Shown in pieces: positions 36,325 through 45,979 of a stretch of DNA of 64,000 nt. The DNA is from Heterobilharzia americana (taxonomy: Eukaryota > Platyhelminthes > Trematoda > Strigeidida > Schistosomatidae): assembly GCA_944470555.2 (NCBI GenBank), contig OX104129.1, forward strand, positions 47,277,998 to 47,341,997, read 5' to 3'. Position numbers and translations under genes: made by a program. Position 1 is the stretch's first letter. Each line of letters starts with the position of its first letter. The notes under the pieces are model-generated. The model was given only the letters and a program-made list of their open reading frames with translations, made no database searches and was not told the origin of the DNA.

Positions 36325-36556
36325 TTGCTAGGAGTTCAAACATGGTGCGGACATTCCATGTCCCCACGTTTACTTTCGCTTTCATCGAGAGAGGACACAT
36401 GGGCCAATTGGCTTCCCGAAGGCTTTCACCGACTGCAGTCATTTCGCCTCTCCGATTCCAGCGAGGAATAATTTCGTTATTATTTTTTATATATCGTTTC
36501 TGCTTTGAAGTTTATTTAGCGGTCAGATTTGTTTTACGAGGGTAGGAGTAGGATTC
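36325..36556 (-). mobile_element. Isolated 5' fragment of the RTE-type LINE
   Basis: The reverse complement matches 57035-57268 of the full-length element: GTAAAACAAATCTGACCGC, the GGAATCGGAGAGGCGAAATG segment, GGGAAGCCAATTGGCC and GTGGGGACATGGAATGTCC, the start of the endonuclease frame. Nothing downstream of GCACCATGTTTGAAC is present. Target-primed insertion usually leaves 3' ends, so a 5'-only piece is unusual. Confidence 0.8.
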
Positions 36557-36574
36557 ATAAGGCGGGTTTCATGT

Positions 36575-36720
36575 TTTTGGGTCTCGTCAGCCACATGTAC
36601 CTGCATCCCAGTGAGTGATGGGGTTCATGTTGATAATAGAATTCAGAACCCATCATTTCAAACGCCAAAGTGTTATCTTCTGGGTTGCTGAGTCACGAAA
36701 GCCACATCTTGCTCAACTGG
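36575..36720 (-). mobile_element. Family A SINE, stem II lost
   Basis: The tRNA-like head is readable on the minus strand (GATAACACTTTGGCGTTTG, GATGGGTTCTGAATTC). The ribozyme slot has CTGACGA and GAAACCC but the region between (GACCCAAAAACAT) no longer forms stem II. It lies next to the RTE 5' fragment. Confidence 0.6.
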
Positions 36721-36989
36721 TGTTGAATGCTATTTATCTGTGATGGTGGTGGATGAAGAAACGACTGCTGGATTCGAGTGGCAGAACCATTACTTACTGG
36801 AATTCAGGTACACTCAGCTGATGAAACACGTCACAGTTTCCAATACTAGCCAACACCAAACAAAATATCACGACGAGTCATCTGTTCAGGAAGCCTGTTA
36901 GACAACTGAAATCGATCAATTCGTTTCAGTGTAATAATCAACTGAAAACTGTAGGCACTAATAAGTAATCAGATGTCGGGAATCTATGA

Positions 36990-37260
36990 TACACCAGAGT
37001 GGCTATCAGTGGGATCCAGGGAGTGTGTTTCGTCTTATTTGGAACTCATTAGCTGGATGTATCTGTTAAGCAGTGGGTGATGTTGTTCTTCTTAAGACTC
37101 GAAAGCGAGTGACTCTGTGGAGTTTGAAGTAATCAATCTAGTCTTAGTGGGAACAACACCACTTTTTGGGAGGTGGTTAAATCCAGCTGGCGAGCCCCGA
37201 ATGGGACGAAACGCACATTCTGCACTCCACTTCTAGCCATTATCCATCAACAAGATGAAA
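36990..37260. mobile_element. Head-to-head pair of family A SINEs
   Basis: A minus-strand copy (36990-37110; core CTAATGA, GAAAC, then CTCCCTGGATCCC) meets a plus-strand copy (about 37100-37260; GGGAACAACACC linker, CTGGCGA core, GGGACGAAAC, CACTTCTAGCCATTATCC). Both cores have one base change at an invariant position (G5 or A6), so both ribozymes are probably dead. Confidence 0.65.
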
Positions 37261-38834
37261 GTGAAGCACAGGTAATAACGAGGGATCCGTATGTGTGTGT
37301 GTGTATGAACGTTTGTAACAGTATATATGATACTGTAAATAGCATCTCCAGAATGTTGAGCCACTCTCAGTGGTAATCAGTAAGTAAATCTGATTCATAA
37401 ACTATGATGCGGAATTAAACGATATCACCTATTATCCAGTATAGTCCAGTTGGTGTAACATCACACAGGTTGCTTGAAGTTTGAACAGCTTGTATTGTTA
37501 TTGCTTGAATTCATGGCTAAACGTCATGGGTATGAATATTTAGGTCAGTCTGTTTTCACTCAAGGCCGGTGGTGGTATACTTCGTGTTTGAATTTCTACT
37601 CATGGAAGCTGACAGATACAGGTTTTTAGTTGGTCGTCTCCATTCATTCATAGCAAACACTGCAGTTTTACATTTAATCTCAGTAGTGCGAAATAGAAAG
37701 GCTTCAGCATTGAACTATAACTTGGACAATCCAATGCTCAGAAAACCTAACTTCTTTTAAATTGATAGAACTATGCAAGTTCATGACGAACAATAAGACT
37801 TGTTAACTTAGAATGTGTGAGGACATATAGCTCCACAATCTTTCAACCACTCAAAATCCAGCGATACACATTCTCGATCCTACTCGGATTGAATCAACGA
37901 CTATAAAGTCGTATGGAGCACAACCACTCAAGTGACCTCGAATGGCATCTGGTTTTCTCATCTTCTTTCAATCCTTTATATACCACAGTCCTCAAGCGTG
38001 GATCCATGGTTGACAGGTTTGCTCATACGTGACTTTACTGACCACAGATATTACTCCTTTTAGTTGGGACGTAGAGAAACCCACCTTCAAGGGAGCCAGT
38101 AATACTTACTAGATTGGTATTGACTTTCGCATAAACATTCTAGTTGAATGACATTTATTTTGTGATTTGTTGATCGATTTTACCTACCTTATTCATTTAT
38201 ATTGCATCATTCTACCTTTATCATACCAAGCATGACATTTTGACAGTCCATATATGTTATGATGAACCTTAAGTTATTCATCAGATGAAGTTAAATACTA
38301 GGGATTAATGGTACGAAGTAACTGAGAGAAACAAACAAACATAGATAACATCTGGTAGCGGTTTGTCAGGACTGTCATAATGTGAAGACACCTAAACAAT
38401 TTAATTAGATCATAGGATACCACCAAACATCCATCCTGGAAATTACTTGATAGAAAGAATTTTCAATATTTACAAACAACATGACGTCATACTACTTGTT
38501 TTTCGTTGACTGGTATTTAAGTAGTATCAGCTGTTCCTTCCAGTTTCTATTTGATTTTAGACTCGTCATCTAGTAATATTTCGTTAGTTTGAATCCATAC
38601 CATATTCGGCTAGACACAAAGCCATTCAACCTAGCCAATGAATGGTATTCGGAAGATTGTTGAAAAGCGTATATACTAAGCACAAAGTTATGCGCCTGAG
38701 TTAAACCCCAAGTCATTTCATCCAATCATTCAGGCGTTCGCTGTATTTCCACTCTGCCTTACTGTCTGTGCATAGAAAACAAACAAACATGCCATGACCA
38801 CTATTACACTCCCTGGATGGTATCATGTACAACC
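37261..38834. other. No gene seen; intron before the C-terminal exon
   Basis: AT-rich intron with a short (TG)n run near 37290-37304. No exon or named repeat supported. Confidence 0.4.
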
Positions 38835-39310
38835 AGATTTTGAACCTTCACCGAGTGAGATGATTTGGACATGTATTACGCATGCCAAGTCATCGCCTAC
38901 TTCGACGTACTAAGCTGGTGGGGGAAGTTGGATTAGGCTAGAAGAAGATTCAGGGTGGCCAGACCGTGACCTGGTACCAGTCAATGAAGTCTCATGTGGT
39001 GAGATGTAGACTGACTAGTTGTAGTCTACACGATGAAAGGAATCAGTGGTTGCGGAGTTCTTTTTGACATGGGTAAAAGTCGGTGACAATGGTGCAGATG
39101 TATTTACTCTTTTGATGTTTTCTACAACTTGAAAATCTGCGCTAACTTTCATCTTCAAGTTGTTTATTCTCTTACACAACTTCTACCTTGATATCAGTCT
39201 TCTTCTGTTCACCTGTTCTTTTTTACTGCTGTAAAGTGTGGCGACATGAATCGATTCACTTGTGTACGAGGTTCAGCGCTGATTCTGTTTGTCTGAGTAT
39301 AATCTCTGAA
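38835..39310 (+). mobile_element. 3' end of LINE family 2
   Basis: The order matches 9790-10260: GATTTGGACATGTATTACGC, GGCTAGAAGAAGATTCAGGG, GGAATCAGTGGTTGCGGAG, GTCGGTGACAATGGTGCAG and a tail with GTAAAGTGTGGCGACATGAATC. The coding frame is broken. It lies in the intron before the C-terminal exon. Confidence 0.65.
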
Positions 39311-40814
39311 ACGAAAGGATAAAGAAGTCGATATTAGTCAAATAGATAGAAGTAATGTTTCACTTTTTACTGCTTGTCTCTTAAAATGACTTATTCCAGG
39401 GAAATCCGCGTCCCCCTTAACTCATTTCGCGTAGTTTCTCATCATACCTCCATATATCTACTCACATAAAGTGCGTAACTACTTATTTCAGTTATCAGTA
39501 GCAAACTCATACCGATAAATTTTGCTAAATTTTTGAACAAATGTAAATGAATGAAAAAACATTTTACGCCATTTTTATGACCATGTTATATTTTCTTGTT
39601 GTAATATTTTACCATATGGCAAGTGGAGCATGTGAAATTCCTCGAGGCACTTCTTCAAACAGATTTAAAGTAGCAATAAAAAGAACTGTAATCAAGTGGA
39701 ATTTTTATCCAATGTTTAATTCTGTCCTCTGGGCATATCGGTACTGGTAACAGTCACTTTCCTCCTAATTTATAACCTTCAGGCAACAAGTCACACTGGT
39801 TCCACCATCTAGTCATTGATAAACACGCGGCGTCTGCTACCTAAATAGCTAACTGGTAGTATCTATGGTTTTACCAGTGCTTAAGGTGACCGATCTACGC
39901 TCACTTAAGATATATCGGTTTCCTGGAACTTTGAAAGCTTCTTTGTTCATAATTTTTGACAACCGTAAGACATAGTTTCAGCTGGGTCCCATCAAAATGG
40001 GCACTAACTGACGGTTATTATGCAACTAGGAGGTTTTTCAAAGACACACTTATCTAGTTTTAAAGACAGATGTGGGTTGGGGGGGGGGAGGGAGGGAGGT
40101 AAAGGTGTCTAATTTCCTACAAGCATTTGAACCAACGCTGACAGTTATTTTTGCTTAGAAAAGAGATACACTGTCGACAACGAAATGTGGTCATTTTTCA
40201 GTGGCAGTTATCGAAATAACCTAATCAAATGTCCACTAGAACAGCACTTAGTATTCATCTCAGAGTTGATTAGACACCAAGAAACGTATTGACTCATGTT
40301 AACTGAGGAATATTTAAAACTATTGGAATGAAGCCATTCGCTAAGCTCTGCTTCAAATGTACGAAATCTCCCATTCATGATTTGGCTGCAGAAACTTGCT
40401 GGCATATGTGTGTCTACACGTTTGTATGGCGTTCAACTAACCATGGAATTAATTTGCAAACTGCATATTCTGAGTATAAGGTGAAAGACAATTTTTCAAT
40501 TTCACACTTAGGCAGCTGATTTGAGTCCTTCTGACATTGATATCATTCCAACTTAAGTTGTCATTCTGTGTATAAGATGGTCGATCTGGCGATTTTAACT
40601 CTCGCAGTTTAACTTCTGTAATTTTGAAGAAGTGATTCCCATTTGGTTACTTTTTTTTCTCCAGAGACTTTAAACTGAGTAATTCCACCTGAGGATAATA
40701 ACGATACAGTACACTGTTTGTGTAGAACCTGTACCCAGCCACTTTTTTTCAGTTACCTTTTAAAACTTTCTTCTTTTCATTGGTTTTCATGTTACTATCT
40801 CAACTTGACTATAG
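39311..40814. other. No gene seen; intron with a purine-rich G tract
   Basis: AT-rich intron. At 40080-40100 there is a run of ten or more G followed by AGGGAGGGAGG. The intron ends with long T-rich stretches and the acceptor CTTGACTATAG at 40814. Confidence 0.4.
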
Positions 40815-41337
40815 TCTATACGGATGCTCCTTATACGGGACTGATTATTTTCGTCCACAACAACCACATCAACATCCAACGCAGCAACAGTCTCACCAAC
40901 AATCCCAACAACAACAACAACAATTACTCTCTGTTGCTATGGCTGCAATGGCAAATCCAGCCTTACAAGGATGTGTTTATCCAACAACAGCAGATTTAAA
41001 CTCATTTAGTACAACTTATCATAATTTATTAAATTCCCATAATTCTACAACAATTCCAATGCAAACTGATCCTATTGGGAATTGTTTGACGGGGACAACA
41101 GATACTATCGGTTTAAGTGGAACAATTTATGCTAGTCATCCACAACAACAACATCATCAACATCAACATCAATCTCAACAGCAACAACAACAAAATAATT
41201 TACTTTCATCAACTCCAATTCAAGGCTCAATAACTCATATTCCAGATTCATTGACTAATTCTAGACCGGATAGTGGATTATACCAATGGTTAATACCAAG
41301 TCATTTAATTAAAATGGTAATAATGAATGTCGTGTAA
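40815..41337 (+). CDS. Exon: glutamine/histidine-rich C-terminal region of the RNA-binding protein
   Basis: The acceptor at 40814 is chosen because, after the two bases left by the 35984 exon, only this join keeps the Q-rich frame: DP-S-LYGCSLYGTDYFRPQQ. Then come QQQSHQQSQQQQQQLL, MAAMANPALQGCVYPTT, a Q/H block (PQQQHHQHQHQSQQQQQQ) and GLYQWLIPSHLIK. An acceptor at 40752 has a better pyrimidine tract but leads into another frame that stops at 40999. The frame as given stops at 41335-41337 after MVIMNVV, while a coding-looking tail lies one frame over (next entry). No transmembrane or enzymatic motif; likely a low-complexity interaction region. Confidence 0.75.
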
Positions 41338-41426
41338 CAATACCTTCACCAGCTTTTTCATTGAATCCAGCTAATCATTTAATTGGACTGGATAAAACCA
41401 ATAGACATGTGCAAATGTTATTATAA
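41313..41426 (+). other. Probable true C-terminus in a shifted frame
   Basis: From 41313 the third frame reads NGNNECRVTIPSPAFSLNP, then ANHLIGLDKTNRHVQMLL and TAA at 41424-41426. The other two frames hit stops quickly. One extra A in the AAAA run at 41311-41314 would join this tail to SHLIK upstream. An assembly or sequencing slip, a real polymorphism, or a true frameshift allele are all possible. The TAA is directly followed by GTAAGT, a perfect splice donor. Confidence 0.55.
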
Positions 41427-41462
41427 GTAAGTATAAATGATGTTGGCGGTGATTGATTTTTA

Positions 41463-41468
41463 AATAAA
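41463..41468 (+). promoter_or_regulatory. Candidate poly(A) signal
   Basis: AATAAA 37 bases after the shifted-frame stop codon. In AT-rich DNA the hexamer is common, so position after the presumed last coding residue is the only support. Confidence 0.35.
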
Positions 41469-41764
41469 AATGAATTATTGATTATTTTATTGGTGAAGTC
41501 ATGAAAGATAATTGTGATTCAAAGTGATAACTATTATAACTATAATCATTATTCCTGTTGATTTAAAGGATACATTACAGAATGCAGGAATCTGACATAA
41601 TGATGATTAATTCTGTGTGGGATTTTTATGCACTCAAACTACTCCACTAGATTGAATGTACGCATGTTTTGTGGTTAGTCAACGTATCAGCTATTGGATT
41701 ATAAACCTATTTATTAAGAAAAAAATGAGAATGTTAGCGCCTAATTATCTTCATTCATTGATTT

Positions 41765-42265
41765 CAGGTTGATATTCATCACGTATTGACACCAATTGCA
41801 GAGGCATTGGAAACCTGCGAGGAGCACACCCATAACCTCACCAGAAATCGAACCCCATGACCTTCAGGTTCCACGGTTAGCATGTTATCATTAAGTCACT
41901 GGGTCAGAATCTAATGGCTCACATTTTCCTACTTCTGTCAGTTCCCAATATAGCGCCACCTCTATCCAATGCTGTCACTGAATATCTGTCCTCATATACG
42001 ACTCGGCTGGTCCACCCGGTCACGGCTTTTCATTAGGAACTCAGTAATTTCATCTCAAAACAAGTCACTAATAAGCGCTAGAAGGTAATTTAATCCGGCT
42101 GTGGAACCTGAAGGTTCTGGGCTAGCCCTCTGACGGGATTAGGAGTGAGTACTGCTGAAGAGTCCAACGCTGGTACGAAACACCTGTCTAGTGCCCCTAA
42201 AAGGTTTCCAACCGTTCTCTAAATGATATCATTCTGGAGTGAATGACAACCTGAAGTTAATCAAT
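41765..42265. mobile_element. Head-to-head pair of family B SINEs
   Basis: A minus-strand copy (41765-42090) has a head with GGTTCGATTTCTGG on the minus strand and the leader TCCTAATGAAAAGCCGTGACC, but its ribozyme is deleted (GCTCCTCGCAGG follows directly). A plus-strand copy (about 42095-42265) has a mutated head (GGCTGTGGAACCTGAAGG) and a core-intact ribozyme. Confidence 0.7.
42149..42194 (+). ncRNA. Hammerhead ribozyme, family B, core intact
   Basis: CTGAAGA (42155-42161), GAAA (42177-42180) and GTC (42186-42188). Stem I pairs GTACTG (42149-42154) with TAGTGC (42189-42194) through four Watson-Crick and two wobble pairs. Stem II is GTCC facing GGTAC with one mismatch. It is one of the better candidates for retained self-cleavage. 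Confidence 0.7.
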
Positions 42266-42944
42266 AAAACCCCAACACACCTCCAAATTGTGTTTTCATT
42301 CAGTTGTGTACATGAGTATAAAGTTCTGTGATTGGGATCAAGTAACAGTTCGTTTTACAGGATTTCGAGTATTGTATCGCTCAATTTCGCAACAAAGTGA
42401 ATGATTTTGATGGCGGTGACGGCCTCAGCTGTTTGCAGAACCTAAACTTTTTACGCCTTATTGCAGATAATTGTTCATCTTGTCTACCGAAAAAGCGAAT
42501 TTAGCATTTGCAGTGCGTTGCCAGCACCTATCTTCTTGACTTCAACTTTCATCTCCCATTCTAGAGTAGATTCTGCAGTATCTTGTAGATAACTAATTCT
42601 GTGCCAATAGATGAAATGATAAATAAACACTGAAGTGAACATATCGTGATAAAATTCGATCTTTCAGACATAGTGATAAGATATGCTAGTCTGTAACAAC
42701 AGTTGAACGAATATGTGGTAACAGGAAACGTCTTGTTCAACTAGCTTTCATCTCTGTACGTGATTATTTTGGCTTGTTTTTCGTAACAAGCGGGAATAAG
42801 TGACTTGTTCTTATTGTTTCATACAATCGTTTTAATGACGTTGTCTTGATAAGTATTCTGTCTGTAAGTGTCAACCGGATCATCTAACTCTGTTTGGGTT
42901 GCAGAAGCGGAGTGTATTCTTGCCAATCTTAGCTTGTTGGTAGG

Positions 42945-43085
42945 TAGCAGCGAAATCTAGGATGCGTATTTCATCCTACTCGGGACTCGTCAGCTACATG
43001 TATTTGCACCCCAGTGGGTAGTAGTGTCCTCACTCACAAAAAATGCCAAACTGTTGTCCAGTAGGCTACACAGACACGAGCAACT
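42945..43085 (-). mobile_element. Family A SINE with core-intact hammerhead
   Basis: On the minus strand: CTGACGA (42987-42993), stem II GTCC/GGAT, GAAA (42969-42972), ATC (42961-42963). Stem I has about three pairs (TAG facing CTA). The linker GGACACTACTACCCACTGGG and a short head remnant precede it. Confidence 0.65.
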
Positions 43086-43204
43086 TGTAGCATAATGAAT
43101 CTTCAAATGTTATGGAGGCAAGTGCATAAGAGTCCACATGCCAGCAGATGTCGGTCACTTCGATTTAGTATAACAATATATACCTGTTTACTACAAAAGG
43201 TGGC

Positions 43205-43385
43205 TGTCGTGCCTCAGTAGCCTAGTGGATAACGATGTGGCGTTTCAAGTGATGGGTGCTGGATTTGCGTCTCAGTGAGGACAGCATTACTTACTGGGGT
43301 GTAGGTACATCCAGCTGATGAGTACCAAATAGGGCGAAACGCACGTCCTGGATCCCAATGCTAGCCGTCATCGAGCCGGTTAGTA
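43205..43385 (+). mobile_element. Family A SINE, nearly complete
   Basis: Head: GTGCCTCAGTAGCCTAGTGG at about 43209 with ATAACGATGTGGCG, then GATGGGTGCTGGATTTGCG in place of the B box (TTCGAG mutated). Linker: GGACAGCATTACTTACTGGG, then the ribozyme and the end CCAATGCTAGCCGTCATC. It faces the minus-strand copy at 42945-43085, about 120 bases away. Confidence 0.75.
43309..43353 (+). ncRNA. Hammerhead ribozyme, family A, best preserved
   Basis: CTGATGA (43315-43321), GAAA (43336-43339), GTC (43345-43347). Stem I is perfect over six pairs: ATCCAG (43309-43314) with CTGGAT (43348-43353). Stem II is GTACC facing GGGC with one mismatch. Stem III is the family's very short ACGCACGT hairpin. This fits the known schistosome type I hammerhead. 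Confidence 0.8.
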
Positions 43386-43499
43386 ACATGCTGTGTCTTC
43401 AGACGACATAGAGGAAACCGAACAGAAGTCCATATACCAGAAGGGGCAACATAACAACAAAAAATTACAAGTATTAACAAGCAAACACCTATTTGGAAG

Positions 43500-43690
43500 A
43501 CCATTGGAAATCGTGAATGGTTAACACGTTCTCTATGAGACTTGAACACCCTGAGTTCGACACATGGCAGACTCATGAGGAGTTTCATATTAAGACGAAA
43601 CAGTTGTCCAGTGCTCCACTTAGGTTTTCAATGGTTCTCTAAAAGATATCAGTTCATGATGATTATTATCCTGAAATAAATGAATCCCTA
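43500..43690 (+). mobile_element. Family B SINE, ribozyme mutated
   Basis: Head GTGAATGGTTAACACG and GAGTTCGACACATGG (B box), then ATGAGGA for CTGAGGA, a weakened stem II, GACGAAACAG, GTCCAGTGCTCC and the tail GATATCAGTTCATGATG. The cleavage-site half is intact, the core is not. Confidence 0.65.
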
Positions 43691-43832
43691 AAAAACCTTA
43701 AACTAAACACCTATTTGTGTATGGTCAGTGTCGTTATGTTGTTGACTAACTCTAGAAATGAATGCTTTGTTGACTACTCAAAGAAGTGAGGAAACTGAAA
43801 ATAAGCTGGATTTAATTTCTATACAGATTGAT

Positions 43833-43976
43833 TTAACGACTTTAAAGACCACCATAACAACTGCTGAAATAACCAATTAGACTTCGATATTTTATGAAGA
43901 ACTAACTTTCTATTCGAAATACTGGAACTCGATTGGTCATTTCAGCAGTTGCCACAGTGGCCTTTAAAATCACTCG
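43833..43976. repeat. Palindromic MITE-like element, single copy
   Basis: The left arm ACGACTTTAAAGACCACC and AACAACTGCTGAAATAACC is matched by the right arm GGTCATTTCAGCAGTTGCC and GTGGCCTTTAAAATCACTC. The centre reads TATTTTATGAAGAACTAAC. GATTGATT flanks both sides and could be an 8-bp target duplication, although the flank itself is a GATT repeat. Confidence 0.7.
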
Positions 43977-44159
43977 ATTGATTGATTCACTGATTCACTG
44001 ACTTAGGCCTTGATAGTTTGTTTTAGGGTTATGTTAAAATTCTTACCTAGATATTGGAAAGATCTTTGATGTTACTAATCAAAGCTACATTTTACATTCG
44101 TTCGGTCCTCACAGATTTACGAAGATGTTTAAATGAAAGTGTAGGCACCATCACCATCA

Positions 44160-45339
44160 CATTTTTATTTAGAGAATTTGATTGATTAAAGGTAGCAATA
44201 AATCTAATTCATTCACACACACAGAAGCTAACAATTCAAAGTCTGGATTATTCTGGAAGTTATAACCGCTAGCTCTTTCAAGAGCTCACTTTCTCTCTTT
44301 CTTACCATTCTATAAATGATTGATGAATGTCAAAAGGATTAATTTTCAGAAATTGGGTATACTATCGATCGATTACTTGTTCAGTCCTCCACCCCAGCAT
44401 CCACACACAAAGAGAGACATGCTGTCGCAAACATACAACCAGGAAAAGAGAAAGAGATCAACTGAGAGGAAGAGATGGTTTAAACCTCAGAGAAATTACT
44501 GTTACTGCCTGCTGAGGGTAATAAATTTCCCCCTGATTTATATCCTAGTTTTACCAACCATTTCTGTGTTTATCATCTACCAACTTTTCGTTCATTTTAT
44601 TTCATGCTGTCTATCCACTTTTTATCTACAAGTCGTCAACTTCACAAAATAGAAAAAAGCAACCACCATCTTGTGAGTGTGGAATAATTTACGATGATAT
44701 TAAATTTCTCTTTTGAAATTCTCTTTTCTTGATAAAAGATAATAAATACTGATAAGATAGTCGAGAATAATCCCAACAGTCAATTTTGTACGAATCTCCT
44801 CGTCGTATGTCTGAATCAGTTTATCCCTACTTTCTCTTTTAACGGTGAATGCATACGAGTGCGAACGCACTTACGCTCACTTGTTCTCTCTCTCTCTCTC
44901 TCCTCACGCATACACATACAAACAGTATGGTATCTAGAGAAGGATAATTACACAATCGAAGTTGGTTCGATAAAAATCCTGCCTCACTTACGAGAATGAC
45001 ATTTATGAGTCTTCTACTTTTGTCTTTTTTTAATAATTGATAAAGATGGAGGTTTCATTCAAATATAGGGAAAGTACTTGTTCCAATTTTTCACTTCAAA
45101 AATTCATAGTAAAAAAACCATTTGTCCAAAAGTCACAAAAAATCAATGGAATGTTGACTGATTTAAAAAAAGAAGTGAACCACCACTTTGCCAAGTTATC
45201 AATTGATTGATTTCAAAAGGATTTATGTCACGAATCGACATCACGCATGACGATCCTTTAGATAGGATAGTTACAGACTGAAACTATTGGTTATTTGTCA
45301 AACCGTTCCAACTAGTCTTTTCTCAAGGTAATGCTCACC
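44160..45339. other. No gene seen; contains a (CT)n tract at 44885-44903
   Basis: AT-rich DNA with pyrimidine-rich stretches. The 110-codon frame at 44320-44652 has no recognisable domain and is judged spurious. Confidence 0.4.
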
Positions 45340-45500
45340 AAGGACTGATATTAGCTGAAGAAGTATTATAAGAAAGTGAAAGCACTGGATAGCCGTTTCA
45401 TCCCCATGCGGGACTACTCGACAGTGCGTGTCTACAAGTCCGTTAGAAGTCAAACCTAGGACTGTTAGGTTTCATGTCAAACAGACAACCATTCGACCAC
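45340..45500 (-). mobile_element. Family B SINE, ribozyme mutated
   Basis: On the minus strand: CAGTGGTCGAATGGTTGTC head, then GCACTGTCGAGTAGTCCC (core TCGAGTA for CTGAGGA), GGATGAAACGG and ATCCAGTGC. Stem I (GCACTG/CAGTGC) is perfect but the core is broken. A plus-strand head fragment (CTGAAGGCCTTGAGTCCG) lies at about 45745-45765, suggesting a former opposed pair. Confidence 0.6.
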
Positions 45501-45979
45501 TGGGTAGGAACGTTTGCTAAAGTCTAATACAGGTATATTGTTCTATAAAAAAGGAACATTTTAAGAGGGAATCAGTCATAATCTATTTCCTTCTGTTGCT
45601 GAAACAATCGCTGATTGATTTATTGACCTGTTTATACTGCCAACTTTAGTTAAGGAAAAAGTGTAAATACTACTGAAGCGGTGTTCCTTTGTGTCAGGTG
45701 ACTCTTCAGAAGGATTCGCGTGGGAATTCAGTACTGTCTACTGACTTAGAGAACCTGAAGGCCTTGAGTCCGATGCCAAAACCCGGCATGATTACGAGTG
45801 TTAAGTAAGGGATTTAGCCAAATTCTAGCATCTCTTGTTTTCAACCATCCAGATATTCAGCGAGATATAAACTCTGTATATTCTACTAAATTGAATTCCG
45901 GTGTGTTGCTTAATTATTATTCTAATTGGTGACAAGACGTTTTAGGCAGAAGGATAATGTTGTCCATTTGGTTCCAAAC

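Noticed and set aside
40718..40999. Alternative frame through the Q-rich exon using the acceptor at 40752
   Set aside because: It gives an N-rich frame that stops at 40999 and abandons the longer Q/H-rich frame; the acceptor at 40814 keeps phase with the previous exon.
41317..41352. 36-base mini-intron (GTAATA to CACCAG) at the end of the C-terminal exon
   Set aside because: It is a multiple of three and keeps the first frame, which then stops after three codons; it does not reach the coding-looking tail.
44320..44652. 110-codon open frame
   Set aside because: Pyrimidine-rich low-complexity translation without any motif.
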